Part shown: piece by piece, positions 60,901-64,000 of the stretch
How positions within the stretch are numbered: position 1 is the first letter of the stretch
Layout of the letters: each line of letters begins with the position of its first letter
Assembly (NCBI GenBank): GCA_004194705.1
Contig: SADC01001324.1
Coordinates: 62,001-126,000, forward strand
From: Ditylenchus dipsaci
Lineage: Eukaryota; Nematoda; Chromadorea; Rhabditida; Anguinidae
Length of the DNA stretch: 64,000 nt
Direction: 5' to 3'
The notes under the pieces: model-generated
The model's input: the letters and a program-made list of their open reading frames with translations, nothing else
Told to the model about the DNA's origin: nothing
Database searches by the model: none
Program-made: the position numbers and the translations under genes

Positions 60901-63900
60901 AGGCAGATGCTCCCTCAGAATAAGTATCTACCCGTTATAGGTGTTGTTGCTAGTGAAATCACTATTTTGGTATTACAAACTGTGTTCAGCACATGATTTC
61001 AGGTGAGATAGGGTGGTTTTCTATCTTACTTTGAAAAATTTCCGATTTTCCGAAAATTTGTAGATCGTAGCTTTAGTCTTAAAAAGTTTCAGTTAGGATC
61101 CACAAGCGGAATAGTTGTGCTCAAAAATAACTTGAGCGCCGAAAAGAGCATAAGAAAATGAAACAACGATGATGCGCCACACTCCGAATAAAAAAATCAC
61201 CTCACTCAGAATGAAAGAGCGCGGGAGTGTGGCTCCAAAAATGTGTCGCCTGATTGTGTACACGCTGGCGCCGCACCGCGGGAGTGAAGATTTGCGCGGG
61301 AGTGCGGAGTGCGGAGGTGCGGCTCCCATTGGTTCCCAGCTTAACACGTAAAAAATAGATTTAAAAAAACTTTTTGACCGAAATGTGACTTTTGCCTTGG
61401 GGGACCAGGGTAAATTGCCTCGTATTAAGGTATCCTACCCCGTTTTGGCCACTGTAGCTGGGCAAGAAAAGTCTCTTTATGCATTTTTGATCAAGAGTCT
61501 TGCTCGGAATTGTGTTTAAGGTAAGTGAGTGCGTGCATCTCTAACCAACCAACCCTTTGCGCCCCCTTCGGTTGCTTAGGGTTGACATGCGCACACCCAC
61601 ATACCGTAGGCACAAGTCACTGGAAAGTGACTCTAGATGCATGAAAAATGTATGCATACCAGAGTTTCTTTATGCGGCAGGCCCAGTAAAAAACTATGTT
61701 CAATTTCCATCTTCTTGGGGTATCCAGGTACCCTTTCAGGTAAGATTGCCTTGGGGACCAAGGCAAAAAGTCGAATTTTGGTTATAATTTTTTTTCAAAA
61801 ATCCAATTTTTGTTTGGAAAGTGTCAGAAAATTACTTTTTTATCGTTTTAAGCATATAAAAATTACTGAGGACTCCTAAGTTAGCAGTCGTTTGAACATG
61901 ATTTACAAATTAGTGAAAAATGACCCCCTCTCCCAAGTAAATAAGTGACCTCGAGAATACTATTTGAGGTGGGCACATTTTATTTTTTTTATTTTTCTAA
62001 CTCACCGATCATCATTGTTTTTTGCATTGAAAAGCAGCTCCTGTCCATCTGGACAACTAATTAGCAGACCATAACTGTAGAAAGCATTCTGGAACTCCTC
62101 AATACGCATGCCTATAAGTGTGCTCCAAGACCTCAAAGTGTATTGTCCCACTGTCGACTTCTTTTTGTTGAACACTTTGGCAATCAGCATAAGGTCATTG
62201 AACAAGAAGATTTCTCGTTGGTGAACAGTTGGAGCCTGTTTTTATTGGCATCCTGAATCTGGTGCAGGCGACAGTAGCAGATGAGACGGCGGTGCGGCTC
62301 CACGAGTTTCTGCAAAAGGTCAAATTTTTCTCGTATTATTTGTACCTGCAAGTAGAAATGATAGAAAAAACTGACAGGTTTGTCTTTGCCAATGATGCTC
62401 TGGTCGACCTTCATCACTTGGGTCACGTGGTCTGTGCCGGAGCGGAACTCGAATTCTTTGACCCGTTCATAGATTCCGTGAAGGAGTTGTCTGAAACAAA
62501 TTTAACCTTTTTTGTGAAGGTTGTTGCTACAAAATTTTGTAATACTGTTTTTCATATTTTCGGCTAGATTTAGGCTTAATTTATCTATCCACACTTCAAT
62601 CACTATTTCGGACTGCTTTGTATTGTAAAGACCCTTTACTCCAACCCCCAGTTCCTGAACCATCCATTAGTTCATTGATTGGCTTGAGTATAGGGGTATC
62701 AGCGTAGTTCTTACTCCAGTGGCGGTTACGGATTAGCAAGGGTAAACCTTTTTGATTTTATGGTAAACAAGGGGGGGGGGGTTAATCACTAGGGACGGAT
62801 TAGCGGAGGGACAGAATGATAGATTTCGATTGTGTTAAGTAGTCTGCTAAGTGATGTCATTTTTTGAATTTTTTAAACACTATAGTCAAACCTTGTTTGC
62901 CGTATTTCCTCTAATAAAGGCCCTCCCGAAAATCCGGTATTCTTTTTTGACCCAATTTTCGGTATCGTCCCTTGGACATGCTACATACCAAAATGTAGCT
63001 CAGGCTTTCAGCTGGTATCGTGCGTTACATACCAAAATGTTTTGGCATCATAATGTTTACGGTAACCGGCACCCTTTGTAAAAATTAGGTGCCGGTTAAT
63101 CGATCTCTGCCAGTTTTCATGTCAAAACTGAAGGATTTCGGAAAATGGAAAATTGGAGAAGAAATCTTTGCGATATTTTAGACTAGACCGCATTAAATCA
63201 CATTTGGCAAAAAAATATCCAAAATCGGGTAAAAAGTATTAGACCCTAGGTGGCGACGATGTTGAAGAGACGCGGGGTGGAGATGTATGGTAATTTTTTA
63301 ACAATTACATTTTTTCTTCTTCAAAATCTTATGTATTAAAAAACTGACTTATCCAACAATTTTCCTTCTTCTATGCCTCGAATATTTGACAAACTCGTCC
63401 AATTTCATCCTCTTAGAATCTTTTAATGAAGGACTATGTAGATCAGTGTTGAGCATAATTATAGCAAAGGCAAGAATATAGACTGTATCGGCACTTATAT
63501 GTACAGGCAGACGCTGGGTTGCAGGCACGATACCTTTTGGAGAATGCCTAGAATGAGCAAGCATTTCGTAATTTATTTTGTATAAAAAAGCATATCCTTA
63601 CTTGCATGATATGGTCAATCTTCTGAGCCTCTCCAGGCAACCGAAAGTAAGTAAGAATTTGACGCAGGGCTCTATCGATCTCCATGTCGTACATGGGGAT
63701 CTCGTTGAAAAAACTCTGAATTAAGAGGACTTATATATATTGTGGTTTTTTGACACGTAGCTGAGGTTTTGTATGAGAAGGGGTGAATGGCCGGGGGTCT
63801 TCAGGTCATTTCGCTACTCTTTTTGCGTGATTGGAAATAAAAAAAGTTAACCTTTTAAGATGGAGAAACAGGACTTTTAATACGGAGACCTCCCAAAAAT

Positions 63901-64000
63901 GTGTTTCAACTACATTCTTGAGCTTTTCGAAATACAGTCGCATAGGCTTTTGGAAATCTTTTCCGATTTATTCAAATTCGTGCTTTTTGGGCTTTTATGA
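57901..64000 (-). CDS. IQSEC: IQSEC/Schizo (BRAG) family Arf-GEF, 3' part
   Basis: Guanine-nucleotide exchange factor for Arf GTPases at membranes and synapse-like contacts. The 5' part lies beyond the right edge. Exons seen: 63715-63602, 63547-63349, 62490-62376, 62309-62006, 58431-57901. The Sec7 domain includes the glutamic-finger motif [12 protein letters not shown] and [19 protein letters not shown]. The linker [16 protein letters not shown] and [19 protein letters not shown] lead into a PH domain ([20 protein letters not shown]). Its end, [20 protein letters not shown], lies across a 3574-bp intron. This order is specific to IQSEC proteins. The tail is Ser/Thr/Val-rich and ends NDFSV, a possible class II PDZ ligand. 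Single-base slips occur near 63386, 63510, 62225 and at about three points in 58110-58340. An exon between 63547 and the linker may be missing or spliced at GTCAG (63348). Confidence 0.93.
58682..58943. mobile_element. Foldback element with central CCTAAG array
   Basis: Arms TAGACGTTTAGGGGTTGGCG and its complement, about 110 nt each, including GGTGTGACG and CGCCAAGC. The loop is CCTAAGCCTAAGCCTAAGGC-type hexamers. Confidence 0.75.
59030..61344. mobile_element. 2.3-kb element, private word CCGCACTCCCGCAC
   Basis: Left GTAAAGCTAGGAACCCAATG, right complement CATTGGTTCCCAGCTTAAC. Left array GATCCGCACCTCCGCACTCC, right array GCGCGGGAGTGCGGAGTGCG. GC-rich words in an AT-rich region. No transposase recognised. 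Exact boundaries uncertain. Confidence 0.55.
59750..60745. repeat. Repeated CCACTTGGAT / GTGGTCGACCAC modules
   Basis: GTGGTCGACCACTTGGATC near 59928, the inverted form near 60225 and a related GTGGTCGTCCACTTGGATC near 60441 each join a TTTACGTTTTCGGG block and a GCTGAAGATGGTTTGACAG block. The first two are arms of one foldback (59915-60245), the third starts another (60436-60705). CAGGTGGGTGTCCACCTGGA sits at the left edge. SINE-like B boxes (GGCTCAAATCCTGG near 60300) lie between. Confidence 0.6.
61380..61700. repeat. Dispersed repeat C
   Basis: TTGCCTTGGGGGACCAGGG, GTCTCTTTATGCATTTTTGA, GGTAAGTGAGTGCGTGCATC, GACATGCGCACACCCACATAC and GACTCTAGATGCATGAAAA in the same order as at 43300-43550. 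Confidence 0.65.
62580..63348 (-). other. IQSEC intron between Sec7 and linker exons
   Basis: Intronic DNA with a left-end CCGTATTTCCTCTAATAAAG near 62900 (CCGTATT family, partner not found), a GGGGGGGG run near 62770, and CATACCAAAATGTAGC / ACATACCAAAATGT repeats. No coding block recognised. Confidence 0.45.

Larger units (their letters stand above)
58432..62005 (-). other. 3.6-kb IQSEC intron filled with repeats
   Basis: Donor CG|GTGAGTTAG (62005) and acceptor TTTACAG|GTATCG (58432) join DDR to YRFMADV in frame. The other visible introns of this gene are about 50-70 nt or, between Sec7 and the linker, about 0.86 kb. The excess is accounted for by the elements at 58682-58943, 59030-61344 and 61380-61680. 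Confidence 0.8.

Overview
This 64 kb window is nuclear DNA of an animal, most probably a nematode. The six host genes found are all split by short introns, mostly 45-70 bp, with a TTTTCAG-type 3' splice site. At least four of them also have such a site 7-28 nt upstream of the ATG with no matching donor, as expected for spliced-leader trans-splicing. The genus cannot be told from the sequence.

Host genes, left to right: ribosomal protein S3 (minus, 1405-2322); the ER-membrane J-protein DNAJC25 (plus, 3542-7529); the spindle-assembly zinc-finger protein BuGZ/ZNF207 (minus, 10172-11527); the replicative helicase subunit MCM2 (minus, 28892-33090, 21 exons); a 124-residue relative of the alternative POLR1D product (minus, 55116-55599); and the 3' part of an IQSEC/Schizo-type Arf-GEF (minus, 57901 to beyond the right edge). 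They are unrelated housekeeping genes and show no operon-like spacing.

The rest, well over half of the window, is transposon-derived. Identifiable layers are: hAT elements with ends TAGGGTTGTCG and exact 8-bp target duplications (21014-22424, 27466-28371, 50826-52809, 51989-52438); CAGGG-ended hAT MITEs, also with exact 8-bp duplications (35853-36029, 40299-40512, 45621-45826); CAGTGTTT-ended hAT-like elements (34446-34928, 39096-42948); pogo-like TA-CAGTC elements (at least nine); a CCGTATT-ended TA family; TTAA-flanked piggyBac-like foldbacks; mariner-like elements; tRNA-derived SINE-like sequences; and remnants of a hAT transposase, a Gypsy-type integrase and a LINE ORF1. Nesting reaches four levels at 37928-44191 and 50674-53819.

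The most striking pattern is that many of these elements carry, just inside a short conserved terminus, a tandem array of a short word that is private to that copy. Related copies can keep the same terminus and core while every word in the array has changed together. The three TAGGGTTGTCG hAT elements each also retain a BED zinc-finger exon. This suggests (inference) that arrays of transposase-binding words are replaced in concert and co-diversify with the BED domain.

A technical caution: RPS3, DNAJC25, MCM2 and IQSEC each need several single-base corrections, mostly homopolymer contractions, to read through. This looks like residual long-read consensus error rather than gene death.
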